The notes under the pieces: generated by a model
The model's input: the letters and a program-made list of their open reading frames with translations, nothing else
Databases searched by the model: none
Told to the model about the DNA's origin: nothing
Shown here: positions 1 to 8,162 of the stretch, piece after piece
Layout of the letters: every line of letters starts with the position of its first letter
Position numbering within the stretch: the stretch's first letter is position 1
Translations under genes and position numbers: made by a program
NCBI RefSeq assembly: GCF_005503145.1
Contig: NZ_SCNV01000021.1
Span: forward strand, 1-64,000
DNA length: 64,000 nt
Reading direction: 5' to 3'
DNA from: Burkholderia sp. 4M9327F10
Lineage (GTDB): Bacteria > Pseudomonadota > Gammaproteobacteria > Burkholderiales > Burkholderiaceae

Positions 1-176
1 TTTAGATTTTTTATACTTCTGTTGTTCATTTCTATGTTTGTCTCTCTATTTAGTCTTTGTTATTCTCACGTTTCATGGTCATGGTGTTTTCTGTTTTGTT
101 TGATTTAATATCCGGGTGATCTCCTGGATCTTAACGTAAGAAGTCGTCGGCAGCGTCAGATGTCTATAAGAAACAG
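1..176. other. Sequencing adapter / low-quality read artefact at contig end
   Basis: Bases 144-176 match the 33-base Illumina Nextera read-1 transposase adapter (it begins TCGTCGGCAGCGTC and ends with the Tn5 mosaic end) at 31 of 33 positions; the two mismatches are in the mosaic-end half. The eight bases before it (136-143, GTAAGAAG) differ by one from a common i5 index as I recall it, and 107-135 partly resembles the P5 flow-cell sequence. The whole 1-143 stretch is T-rich and noisy, unlike the ~63% GC that starts right after 176. Treat everything before about 177 as non-genomic. Confidence 0.93.
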
Positions 177-297
177 ACCCCCAGCCGCCCCTCACCGCCG
201 CCGAAACCTTCCGTCTATAATCGTCCGTGGCTAATAAAGAAATGGTCGTTGCCGTCACGCTGTACCGCTCACAATACCCACGGGAGACGAGACAAGC

Positions 298-1212
298 ATG
301 AGCGAAGCACCAAATAATCACGAAGCCCCAATCAAAACCCCCGCACAGCTCGTTGCCGCGATCATTGCCGGTTTTGCCGTCCCGGTCATCATCATCGTCC
401 TGCTCGCGGTCTACGCGGACAACTGGACCCGCACCGGCGCCGGTACCGACAGCCTCTCCGACGCCGAAGTTAGCGCCCGCATCGCGCCGCTCGCCCAGGT
501 CGACATTCGCGACGCCAACGCGCCGCGCGTCTACAAGACCGGCGAGGAAGTCTACAAGGCGGTCTGCTCGGCCTGTCACGCCACCGGCGCGGCCGGCGCA
601 CCCAAATTCACCAATTCCGCCGACTGGGCGCCGCGCATCGCGCAAGGTTTCGACACGCTCTTGCACACGGCTTTGACCGGCAAGGGTGCGATGCCCGCGC
701 GCGGCGGCACCAGCCCGGACGACTATAGCGACTACGAAATTGCCCGCGCCGTCGTCTACATGGCAAACAATTCAGGCGCCAGCTTTGCCGAGCCGCCGGC
801 GCCGAGCGCGACGCAAGCTGCGTCAAGCGCTGCCGCAGCGGCGGCACCCGCATCCGGCGCCACTGCCGATGCAGGCGCGGCAGCGGCATCCCAGGCAGCG
901 GCGGCGCTGGCCTCGATCGCCAGCGCCCCGGCAGCCGCGCCCAGCGGCGGCGCCACCCAGAGCGCAGACGCGTCGCAGGCCGGCAAGGCGCTGTACCAGC
1001 AGGTCTGTCAGGCGTGCCACGCCGCCGGCGTGCTGAATGCGCCGAAGTTCGGCGACAAGGATGCGTGGGCGCCGCGTCTCAAGGATCCGATGGATACGAT
1101 TTACAACTACGCCCTCCACGGCAAGGGTGCGATGCCGCCTAAAGGCGGATCGAACGCATCCGATGCAGACGTGAAGGCGGCTGTTGACTACATGGTCAGC
1201 GCGGCAAAATAA
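298..1212 (+). CDS. Membrane-anchored di-haem cytochrome c (cytochrome c5 type)
   Basis: A 304-residue protein with one N-terminal membrane anchor (about residues 17-41) and two class I cytochrome c domains facing the periplasm. Haem-binding CxxCH motifs are CSACH (C90, H94) and CQACH (C237, H241), each followed by a GKGAMP motif supplying the axial methionine (about M132 and M279). The two domains are very similar, indicating internal duplication, and are joined by an Ala/Ser/Pro-rich linker of about 60 residues (164-225). Such proteins shuttle electrons between respiratory complexes; the redox partner cannot be told from the sequence. Start ATG has a GGAGAC Shine-Dalgarno about 10 bases upstream. 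The contig breaks 120 bases upstream, so any operon partner is missing. Confidence 0.9.
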   Translation: MSEAPNNHEAPIKTPAQLVAAIIAGFAVPVIIIVLLAVYADNWTRTGAGTDSLSDAEVSARIAPLAQVDIRDANAPRVYKTGEEVYKAVCSACHATGAAGAPKFTNSADWAPRIAQGFDTLLHTALTGKGAMPARGGTSPDDYSDYEIARAVVYMANNSGASFAEPPAPSATQAASSAAAAAAPASGATADAGAAAASQAAAALASIASAPAAAPSGGATQSADASQAGKALYQQVCQACHAAGVLNAPKFGDKDAWAPRLKDPMDTIYNYALHGKGAMPPKGGSNASDADVKAAVDYMVSAAK

Positions 1213-1288
1213 GCGGGTAACGCACCGGGTTCAGCCCCACCGCCAGCGCGAAACGGCTGGCGCCCCGAACGGGAAAAGACGGGAAAAG

Positions 1289-1330
1289 AAAATCCCTGCA
1301 ACGTGATAACCACACGCGCAGGGATTTTTT
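1289..1330. terminator. Bidirectional intrinsic terminator
   Basis: Inverted repeat AAATCCCTGC ... GCAGGGATTT with T6 on the plus side and a T-rich run on the minus side. It lies between the convergent cytochrome and NTF2-like genes, so it can stop transcription from both. Confidence 0.8.
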
Positions 1331-1334
1331 ACAT

Positions 1335-1949
1335 TCAAGCGCTGCTCGACGACACGAAAGGCGCCGCGGGCATGGCGGGCTCAGCGAAATCACGCACAAA
1401 ACCGAGCGCCGGTATCGTCCCGGCCAACGCTTCGAAATGCTTACGCAGTTCAACAGGCGCAAGCCACGGATAACTCAGGCCCTCCTGCAAAGCCGCAAGC
1501 AAGCCACCATCGGGATCCGGCACCACATCCATCCGCGCAATGTGGATGTGAAAAGCACTAACAAGCGTTGCCTCTGCAGTCGCCTCAGCCGAACCGAAAG
1601 TCCACCGGTACACCCCGTGCCCCACGCGCAACGCCTGCCTGGCCGGTTCGCGCATCACCACGAGCCACGGCAACGCTTCGATTTCATCCTCCACCACCGC
1701 CAGCGAATCGCACACATAGTAGGTCCGGCACTGCGCATACTGCGCCCCGAAATCGCTGACCAACGTCCTGGCGATCGCCGCCGTCCCCATCGTGCGGGCC
1801 GGGAACGCAATATTCGAGGTTGCCAACGAAAAGGTGAGAACCGCATCGGGCGCGAACACTTCGGCGATGCGCTCGGCACGCGTGTTGTCCTTCGCGTCGA
1901 TATACGTTTCGAGCGCGCTGCGGTAGCGCGCGAGCGGCAAAGTGGTCAT
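1335..1949 (-). CDS. NTF2-like / SnoaL-like family protein
   Basis: A 204-residue protein whose first ~130 residues have the pattern of the NTF2-like cone fold: an N-terminal helix with a YIDAKDN segment, then a FAPDAVLTF strand, then alternating strands ending in a histidine-containing strand (about 133-137). Members of this superfamily are small-molecule enzymes or binding proteins; no catalytic assignment is possible here. No signal peptide is seen, so it is probably cytoplasmic. It stands alone between the cytochrome gene (convergent) and rep (same strand, 133 bases away). Confidence 0.65.
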   Translation of the reverse strand: MTTLPLARYRSALETYIDAKDNTRAERIAEVFAPDAVLTFSLATSNIAFPARTMGTAAIARTLVSDFGAQYAQCRTYYVCDSLAVVEDEIEALPWLVVMREPARQALRVGHGVYRWTFGSAEATAEATLVSAFHIHIARMDVVPDPDGGLLAALQEGLSYPWLAPVELRKHFEALAGTIPALGFVRDFAEPAMPAAPFVSSSSA

Positions 1950-2082
1950 GCGTGCGGATCTCGGTTAAGCGGACCGCGCCACTGTAGCGCGCCACCACCC
2001 GGCCAGCGTCGATGAACCTCCCGCGAGCGGGGTCTTACCGCAACGCACCGCGCGCACCTCGCGGCCGCACCGCAGCCCCCAC

Positions 2083-4167
2083 TCAAGGCTTCTGCAACAA
2101 CGCCTTCAAGCTAGCCAACCGGTCCTTCGGCGACATCGGCGCTTCTTCCGCAGTCGGCGGCGGCGCCTCATCCAGGCCCATCTCGGGAATAAACCGCGAC
2201 GGCTCGCACACCACCGTCTCCCGCGCGCGCTTGCGCTTCTTGCACCAGTTCAGATGCAAGCTGCGCTGCGCCCGCGTGATCGCCACATACATCAGGCGGC
2301 GTTCTTCCTCGATGCGTGCGTCGTCGATCGGCGCGTCGTCCGAGCCGCCGCGGTGCGGCATGATGCCTTCCTCGACGCCTACCAGAAACACGTGCGGATA
2401 CTCGAGTCCCTTCGACGCATGCACGGTGGAAAGCCGCACGGCGTCCGGGTCTTCCTCTTTGCCTTCGAGCATCGACATCAGCGCCACCGTCTGGATCAGG
2501 CCCAGCAGGTTCTTGCCGGTATCCGCGAGACCGTCGGCGTTGTCGTAGCCGGTGGCTTCGCTGCCCGCTTCAGGCTCGGGCTTGGTGCCCTTGCGTTTCA
2601 GCCACTCGATAAACTCCAGCACGTTCTGCCATTTCGACTGCGCCTGACGCTCGTCGAATGCATCGTAAAGGTAGGCCTCGTAGTGGATCGCGTCCATCAG
2701 GTCGTTGAGCACCTCGCTGGCCGGGTCATTCTCCGCGCGGTCGGTGAGGCGCTGCATAAAATCGCAGAAGGTGCGCAGCGGCTCGACCTGACGCGCGGAC
2801 AGCCGCGCCTCGATACCGCCCATATACACCGCCTCGAACAGCGACACCTTCGCCTGGCCCGCGAACGACCCCAGCGCTTCGAGCGTCGTATTGCCCACCC
2901 CGCGCCGCGGCGTGGTGATGGCGCGAATAAACGCAGGATCGTCGTCGGCATTGGCGATCAGGCGCAGATACGCGCAGATATCCTTGATCTCAGCCTTGTC
3001 GAAGAACGATTGGCCGCCCGACAGCACATACGGAATCCGCTCGCGCCGCAGCACCTGTTCGAAGATGCGCGCCTGGAAATTGCCGCGATAAAGAATCGCG
3101 TAGTCGCGAAACTGAGCACGCCGCTCGAACTTGTGCGCCGACAAGCGGAACACCACGGACTCGGCTTCGTGTTCTTCGTCGTTGCAGCCCGTCACGGTGA
3201 TCGTGTCGCCCATGCCGTGTTCGGACCACAGCTTCTTCTCGAACAGTTTCGGGTTGTTGGCGATCACGTTGTTGGCGGCAGTGAGAATGCGCACCGTCGA
3301 GCGGTAGTTCTGCTCCAGCTTAACCAGATGCAGCTTCGGAAAATCCTTGCCGAGCTGCGCGAGGTTTTCCAGCGTCGCGCCGCGCCAGCCGTAGATGGCC
3401 TGGTCGTCGTCGCCCACCGCCGTGAACGCGGCGCGCGGCCCCGCCAGCAGCTTCAGCAGCTCGTACTGGCACGCGTTGGTGTCCTGATACTCGTCGATCA
3501 GCAGATAGCGCAGCTTGTTCTGCCAGCGCTCGCGCACCTGCTCGTTGCGGGCGAAAAGCTCGGCGGGCAGACGGATCAGATCGTCGAAATCCACCGCCTG
3601 ATACGCGTGCAGCGTGGCCACGTAGTTGCGGTAGACGATCGCCGCCTGATGCTCGTCCTCGTTGGCCGCAATCGCTATCGCCTCTTCCGGCATGATCAGG
3701 CCGTTCTTCCACAGCGAGATGATCGACTGGATCTTGCGGATGAAGCCTTTGTCCGTCGAACCGACCTGTTCCTGGATCATGCCGAAGCAGTCGTCCGAAT
3801 CCATGATCGAGAACTGCGGTTTCAGGCCGACGTGCTCCGCCTCCTGACGCAAAATCTGCACGCCGAGCGAGTGGAAGGTACACACCGTCAACTGATTAAC
3901 AGGGACCTTGCGGCCCTCCTTGCCGGGCGTCGTCAGCGTCTTGCCTTCGAGCAGCTTGCCGACGCGCTCGCGCATTTCCGCCGCCGCCTTGTTCGTGAAG
4001 GTGACGGCCGCAATATGGCGCGGCTCGAAGCCTTTGACTTCGATCAGGTGCGCAATCTTCTGCGTAATCACGCGCGTCTTGCCGCTGCCTGCGCCGGCGA
4101 GCACAAGACAGGGACCATCGAGATAGCGCACCGCTTCGTTTTGAGCGGGATTCAGGCCTGCAGACAT
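2083..4167 (-). CDS. rep: ATP-dependent DNA helicase Rep (SF1A, UvrD/Rep family)
   Basis: A 694-residue 3'-5' DNA helicase. Walker A is AGAGSGKT (24-31), the N-terminal LNPAQNEAV Q-motif precedes it, the Walker B box is LLIDEYQDTN (about 223-232), and later motifs QAIYGWRGA, QNYRSTVRI, VHASKGLEY and YVAITRAQ follow in the order expected for SF1A helicases. The N-terminus (GPCLVLAGAGSGKT, then ARHIAAVTFTNKAA-like text) is closer to E. coli Rep (673 aa) than to UvrD (720 aa). Rep assists replisome progress past bound proteins. ATG start. Single gene, divergent from the downstream oxidoreductase. Confidence 0.9.
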   Translation of the reverse strand: MSAGLNPAQNEAVRYLDGPCLVLAGAGSGKTRVITQKIAHLIEVKGFEPRHIAAVTFTNKAAAEMRERVGKLLEGKTLTTPGKEGRKVPVNQLTVCTFHSLGVQILRQEAEHVGLKPQFSIMDSDDCFGMIQEQVGSTDKGFIRKIQSIISLWKNGLIMPEEAIAIAANEDEHQAAIVYRNYVATLHAYQAVDFDDLIRLPAELFARNEQVRERWQNKLRYLLIDEYQDTNACQYELLKLLAGPRAAFTAVGDDDQAIYGWRGATLENLAQLGKDFPKLHLVKLEQNYRSTVRILTAANNVIANNPKLFEKKLWSEHGMGDTITVTGCNDEEHEAESVVFRLSAHKFERRAQFRDYAILYRGNFQARIFEQVLRRERIPYVLSGGQSFFDKAEIKDICAYLRLIANADDDPAFIRAITTPRRGVGNTTLEALGSFAGQAKVSLFEAVYMGGIEARLSARQVEPLRTFCDFMQRLTDRAENDPASEVLNDLMDAIHYEAYLYDAFDERQAQSKWQNVLEFIEWLKRKGTKPEPEAGSEATGYDNADGLADTGKNLLGLIQTVALMSMLEGKEEDPDAVRLSTVHASKGLEYPHVFLVGVEEGIMPHRGGSDDAPIDDARIEEERRLMYVAITRAQRSLHLNWCKKRKRARETVVCEPSRFIPEMGLDEAPPPTAEEAPMSPKDRLASLKALLQKP

Positions 4168-4401
4168 CGTGTGTGGGCGGGGGTGTGACGGTTGAGGGCG
4201 CGGTGCGGTGCTGAGGTGGACCTGCCGGCCAATCCGTCCCGCGCGAGAGCAGCGATGTTAACACGAAGACCTCGACGAAGACCTCGACCGGCCCGTGACA
4301 CGTGGCCACCCGCGCCCCTCCCGCGCGCGGCGTGCCACAATGACAAGCCTCGCGCCGCCGCCGCGGTGGCAAAGCGGCGCGTCTTCTTGCAGGAAACTCA
4401 C

Positions 4402-5454
4402 ATGTCTGCACCGCTCAAAACAGGATTGATGGGTTACGGTTTCGCCGGCGTCACCTTCCACGCGCCGGTCATCGAACACAGCGGCCGGGCCACCGTCGCC
4501 GCGATTGCGACGAGCAAGGGTGAGCAGGCCCGCGCCGACTATCCGCGCGCCGCCGTCGTGCCGGACCTCGACGCCCTGCTCGCGCTCGACGATATCCAGT
4601 GCGTGGTGATTGCCACGCCGAACGACACCCACTTTGACCTCGCCAAACGCACGCTCGAAGCCGGCAAGCATGTGGTGGTCGACAAGCCGGTCACGCTGAC
4701 GGCCACGGAAGCGCTTACGCTCGCCAACCTGGCGCTGGCACGCGGCCTCACCTTTGCGCCGTTTCACAACCGCCGCTGGGACGGTGACTTCCTCACCGTG
4801 CGCGACCTGCTGGCGAGCGGCGAACTGGGCCGCATCACGCACTACGAATCGCACTTCGACCGCTTCCGTCCCGATGTGCGGCCACGCTGGCGCGAGGAAG
4901 CGTCGCGCGGCGGCGGCCTGCTGTTCGATCTCGGGCCGCATCTGATCGACCAGGCGCTGGCACTGTTCGGCACACCGGCCACCGTGTCGGCCACCGTCAA
5001 GACGCATCGCGACGGCGGCGGCGCGCCCGACTATGTGCATCTGCAACTCGGCTATGCCGATCTCGAAGTCGTCCTGCACGCGAGCGCCCTCACCGCGCTG
5101 GCGCCGCCGCGCTTCGCTATCGACGGCACGCACGGCAGCTACGTCAAGCGTGAGCTCGACACCCAGGAAGATCAGTTGAAAGCCGGTCTGCGCCCCGGTG
5201 ACGCCGGTTTCGCGGGCGGCAACGCAGCGGGCCTGCTGCGGGTGCTCGACAGCGCGGGGAAGGAAGTCGAGCGTGAGCTGCCGACTCGCGACGGCGACTA
5301 TGTCGGTTTCTACCGCGCGCTCGCGGCCACCATCCTCGATGGCGAGCGTTTCCCGGTCAGCCCGCAGGACGCCGTCGACGTCATGACGATCATCGAACTG
5401 GCGGCACGCAGCGAGGTGGAAGGCCGCCGTTTGCCGTTCGAACGAATCCGCTAG
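4402..5454 (+). CDS. Gfo/Idh/MocA family NAD(P)-dependent oxidoreductase
   Basis: A 350-residue protein. The N-terminal Rossmann fold begins GLMGYGFAGVTFHAPVI, followed by the family motif EAGKHVVVDKPVT (EKP-type, here DKP, lysine being the catalytic residue) and a C-terminal alpha/beta domain with the LFDLGPHLIDQAL segment typical of sugar or inositol dehydrogenases. Overall closest in appearance to E. coli YdgJ. The substrate is not known. The open frame extends upstream to 4192, but the start at 4402 is chosen because it has an AGGAAA ribosome site and begins the conserved fold. Codon use is ordinary for the window. Confidence 0.85.
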   Translation: MSAPLKTGLMGYGFAGVTFHAPVIEHSGRATVAAIATSKGEQARADYPRAAVVPDLDALLALDDIQCVVIATPNDTHFDLAKRTLEAGKHVVVDKPVTLTATEALTLANLALARGLTFAPFHNRRWDGDFLTVRDLLASGELGRITHYESHFDRFRPDVRPRWREEASRGGGLLFDLGPHLIDQALALFGTPATVSATVKTHRDGGGAPDYVHLQLGYADLEVVLHASALTALAPPRFAIDGTHGSYVKRELDTQEDQLKAGLRPGDAGFAGGNAAGLLRVLDSAGKEVERELPTRDGDYVGFYRALAATILDGERFPVSPQDAVDVMTIIELAARSEVEGRRLPFERIR

Positions 5455-5532
5455 GATTGCCGCCCAAATCAGCACAAATCACGGCTTACACGACGGCAAC
5501 CGCTGCTAACAGTTCCGAAAGGTACGCTCCGT

Positions 5533-5591
5533 TACAATATATTGCTGAATTTAGGTCATCGGGTAGCAGGGCTTGGCCGTTGCTACCCGAT
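5533..5591 (+). promoter_or_regulatory. Putative -10 box and 5'-UTR hairpin upstream of lipoprotein gene
   Basis: TACAAT at 5533-5538 looks like a -10 element, though no good -35 is seen 17 bases upstream. Twenty bases later comes a perfect 11-bp stem, ATCGGGTAGCA (5558-5568) with TGCTACCCGAT (5581-5591), around a 12-base loop. No T-run follows, so it is not an intrinsic terminator; it would sit in the leader of the lipoprotein mRNA. Confidence 0.45.
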
Positions 5592-5637
5592 ATCGATCTG
5601 ACCATCGATCAAAAAGATGACGACAAGGAGAGTGGGT

Positions 5638-5985
5638 ATGCAACGTTTCATCCGTGCGCTGGCTGGTTTGGCGCTGGTTTCTTCGCTGGCCGCTTGCGTG
5701 GTCGCGCCGCCTCCCCCGGCGCCGCACCCTGACCAGCACGAAATCGCTATTGAGCGCCTGAATCAGGTTTACGGCCGTATCGATAACCTGAGCCATCGCA
5801 TCGACAATCACGTCAACCAAGGCTACTACCCGCCGCCGCAAGGTGGCGCACTGCATCACCGCCTCGACGTGATCCGTCAGGAAGCGCATGACATGGCGGC
5901 GCAGCATGGCGGCGGCCTGTCCGGCGACGAACAGCGCGTGCTGAACCAGGAACTCGACGGCGCAGCTCACGCTATCGGCGAATAA
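5638..5985 (+). CDS. Small outer-membrane-type lipoprotein
   Basis: A 115-residue protein with a type II signal peptide: MQRFIRALAGLALVSSLAAC, lipobox LAAC with cysteine at residue 20. The mature part begins with a Pro-rich stretch and continues as a His/Gln/Asp-rich, probably helical domain with repeated IDNLSHRIDNHVNQGYY-like text. No enzymatic motif. The frame is open from 5617, but the ATG at 5638 has an AAGGAG site 8 bases upstream and places the signal sequence at the N-terminus. Monocistronic, ended by the terminator at 6018. Confidence 0.75.
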   Translation: MQRFIRALAGLALVSSLAACVVAPPPPAPHPDQHEIAIERLNQVYGRIDNLSHRIDNHVNQGYYPPPQGGALHHRLDVIRQEAHDMAAQHGGGLSGDEQRVLNQELDGAAHAIGE

Positions 5986-6017
5986 GTCTCTCACTGCAAT
6001 CTGCTGTGAAAGCACCG

Positions 6018-6048
6018 GCGCGGGGGTCATTCCCCGCGCTTTTTTTTG
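6018..6048 (+). terminator. Intrinsic terminator after lipoprotein gene
   Basis: Eight-bp GC stem GCGCGGGG / CCCCGCGC around a short loop, followed directly by T8. It separates the lipoprotein transcript from the glycine riboswitch leader. Confidence 0.9.
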
Positions 6049-6130
6049 GCGCGAGCCGCACGCACCGGGCCGCCGCGCCACTCTCCGAAGCCTTCATTTG
6101 ACAAGCCTGTGGGCCTCGCGTACATTCGCC

Positions 6131-6440
6131 GCACGCGTCGGGAGAGCGCGCTGGCCGCATGTTTTTCGCAGGCCGCGCCGCCGAAGGGGCACACCCGCAA
6201 ACTCTCAGGCAAAAGGACCGACCGCGTCGAAGAACCCGTCTGATTCCGGCATGGTCCGGGCTTTCATCAGGCACCGGTTTTTCGCACTCTGGAGAGCGGC
6301 AGTAGCCACCGGTATCGAGCATCGTCGAACCAGGCAGGCTGCCCACCGAAGGGGCGCGCGTTTCACCGTGACGGCTTGCAACAGCTTGCAAACCCGCACG
6401 GCAGCGCAATCTCTCAGGTATCGAGGACAGAGGGGTCATG
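6131..6440 (+). ncRNA. Tandem glycine riboswitch (gcvT leader)
   Basis: Two consecutive glycine aptamers. Aptamer 1 (about 6131-6232) has GGGAGAGCGC, then CCGAAGGGGCA, then CTCTCAGGCAAAAGGACCGA. Aptamer 2 (about 6284-6436) has TGGAGAGCGGC, then CACCGAAGGGGC, then ATCTCTCAGGTATCGAGGAC followed by AGAGGGG. These are the conserved core motifs of the class. A linker of about 50 bases joins them. The element precedes gcvT by about 90 bases, so it most likely turns on gcvTHP when glycine is abundant. Confidence 0.95.
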
Positions 6441-6450
6441 CATGGCATCG

Positions 6451-6499
6451 CTCGCAGGCATTCTTGCCGCGAGGGATCAAGCCGCATGGCCTTTTTGTT
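6451..6499 (+). promoter_or_regulatory. Expression-platform hairpins of the glycine riboswitch
   Basis: CTCGC-A-GGCA / TGCC-GCGAG (6451-6473) forms a compact stem with a TTCT loop directly after the second aptamer. A weaker AAGCC-GCAT-GGCCTT element followed by T's lies at about 6479-6496. These are the likely decision structures between aptamer and gcvT start; which of them terminates is inferred, not shown. Confidence 0.5.
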
Positions 6500-6525
6500 A
6501 TCCGTCGAGATTGCCTGAGGCCCTG

Positions 6526-7644
6526 ATGACCGAACTCAAACACACCCCGCTTAACGCCACCCATCGCGAGCTGAAGGCCCGCATGGTCGATTTCGGCGGC
6601 TGGGACATGCCCGTCAATTACGGTTCGCAAATCGACGAACACCACGCCGTGCGCACCGACGCCGGTATGTTCGACGTCTCGCACATGTGCGTGGTCGACT
6701 TCACCGGCGAGCGCGTGCGCGCCTTCTTCGAACACGCCATTGCCAACAACGTCGGCAAGCTGCAAACCCCGGGCCGCGCGCTCTATTCCTGCCTGCTGAA
6801 CCCGAATGGCGGCGTGATCGACGATCTGATCGTCTATTACTTCAGCGAGACGCACTTCCGCCTCGTGGTCAACGCCGGCACCGCCGAGAAAGACGTGGCC
6901 TGGTTCGGCAAGCTCAACACCGAAGGCAGCTACGGCCTGAGCATCACGCCGCGCCGCGATCTGTCGATTGTCGCCGTGCAGGGTCCGAACGCCCGCGAAA
7001 AGGTCTGGCAAGTCGCACCCTCCTCGCGCACCTCCACCGAAGCCCTCAAGCCGTTTAACGCCGCCATCGTCGAGAACACGCCGTTTGGCGAATTGATGAT
7101 TGCGCGCACTGGCTACACCGGCGAAGACGGTTTCGAAATCGTGCTGCCCGCCACCTCCGTCTGCGAGTTCTGGGACGCGCTGGTGCGCCAGGGCGTGCGC
7201 CCGGCCGGTCTCGGTGCGCGCGACACGCTGCGCCTCGAAGCCGGCATGAACCTGTACGGTCAGGACATGGACGACGACGTCTCGCCGCTCGACGCCGGCC
7301 TCGCCTGGACCGTGGACCTGACCTCGCCGCGCGACTTCGTCGGCAAGGCGAAGCTCGAAGCCGACGGTAGCCGCTCCGCCTTCGTCGGACTGATCCTGCA
7401 AAAGGAAAACGGCAAGGCCGGCGGCGTGCTGCGCGCCCATCAGAAGGTCGTCACGCCGCACGGCGATGGTGAAATCACCAGCGGCACGTTCTCGCCGACC
7501 ATGCAGGAATCCATTGCCTTCGCACGCGTGCCGAAGGACGTGAAACCCGGCGATATCGTTCACGTGCAAATCCGTGATAAAGCCCTTCCCGCAAGCGTGG
7601 TAAAACTGCCGTTCGTGCGCAACGGCAAGGTGCTTGCTGCTTAA
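6526..7644 (+). CDS. gcvT: Aminomethyltransferase, glycine cleavage system T protein
   Basis: A 372-residue tetrahydrofolate-dependent enzyme that takes the methylene group from the H-protein-bound aminomethyl intermediate, releasing ammonia and forming methylene-THF. Text typical of the family: MVDFGGWDMPVNY near the N-terminus, the RTGYTGEDGFEI motif in the middle and LGARDTLRLEAGMNLYGQDMDD after it. The frame is open from 6376, inside the riboswitch; the ATG at 6526 is chosen because it follows CTGAGG and starts the conserved MTELKHTPLN sequence. First gene of gcvT-gcvH-gcvP, with a 63-base gap to gcvH, under control of the glycine riboswitch. Confidence 0.97.
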   Translation: MTELKHTPLNATHRELKARMVDFGGWDMPVNYGSQIDEHHAVRTDAGMFDVSHMCVVDFTGERVRAFFEHAIANNVGKLQTPGRALYSCLLNPNGGVIDDLIVYYFSETHFRLVVNAGTAEKDVAWFGKLNTEGSYGLSITPRRDLSIVAVQGPNAREKVWQVAPSSRTSTEALKPFNAAIVENTPFGELMIARTGYTGEDGFEIVLPATSVCEFWDALVRQGVRPAGLGARDTLRLEAGMNLYGQDMDDDVSPLDAGLAWTVDLTSPRDFVGKAKLEADGSRSAFVGLILQKENGKAGGVLRAHQKVVTPHGDGEITSGTFSPTMQESIAFARVPKDVKPGDIVHVQIRDKALPASVVKLPFVRNGKVLAA

Positions 7645-7707
7645 GCGGCTGTCGCGTGCGTCCCCCGAACTTTTAAATCATTACCGAACACCGCATAGGA
7701 GCATCCG

Positions 7708-8088
7708 ATGAGCATCCCGGCCGATCTGAAATACACCGAATCGCACGAATGGGTCCGCACCGAAGCGGACGGCACGCTGACGGTCGGCATTACCGACCAC
7801 GCGCAAGAAGCGCTCGGCGACATCGTCTTCTTCGAAGTCCAGGAACTGGGTAAGACCGTCAGCGCCGGCGACACCGTCGCGGTCATCGAATCCGTGAAAG
7901 CCGCCTCCGATATCTACGCACCGGTCTCGGGCGAAATCATCGAAGCGAACACGGCCGTTGCCGATACCCCGGACGCCGTCAACACCACGCCGTATGAAAG
8001 CTGGCTGTTCAAGATCAAGCCGGCAGCAGGCGCCACGCATGACCGCCTGATCGACGCCGACGCGTACAGCAAGTCCATCGGCGCGTGA
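7708..8088 (+). CDS. gcvH: Glycine cleavage system H protein
   Basis: A 126-residue lipoyl carrier. The lipoylation site is K64 in the sequence VIESVKAASDIYAP, at the same residue number as in E. coli. It carries the aminomethyl group from GcvP to GcvT and is reoxidised by lipoamide dehydrogenase (not encoded in this window). Second gene of the operon, 74 bases before gcvP. Confidence 0.97.
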   Translation: MSIPADLKYTESHEWVRTEADGTLTVGITDHAQEALGDIVFFEVQELGKTVSAGDTVAVIESVKAASDIYAPVSGEIIEANTAVADTPDAVNTTPYESWLFKIKPAAGATHDRLIDADAYSKSIGA

Positions 8089-8162
8089 GCATTTAAAACT
8101 CGTATCAACCGTCAGGTGCGGCGTCCCATGAACGCGGACGGCCGCACCGCCAGGAACACCCC

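Noticed and set aside
79..666. 195-codon minus-strand ORF at the left end
   Set aside because: It runs through the adapter artefact and opposite the cytochrome gene; its translation matches no protein pattern.
2254..4188. 644-codon plus-strand ORF opposite rep
   Set aside because: Long antisense frames are common in this high-GC genome; the protein is Arg/His-rich with no motif, while the rep strand shows all helicase motifs.
4290..4310. Other CACGTG occurrences as further parS sites
   Set aside because: They lack the flanking TGTTT/AAACA arms needed for the 16-bp palindrome.
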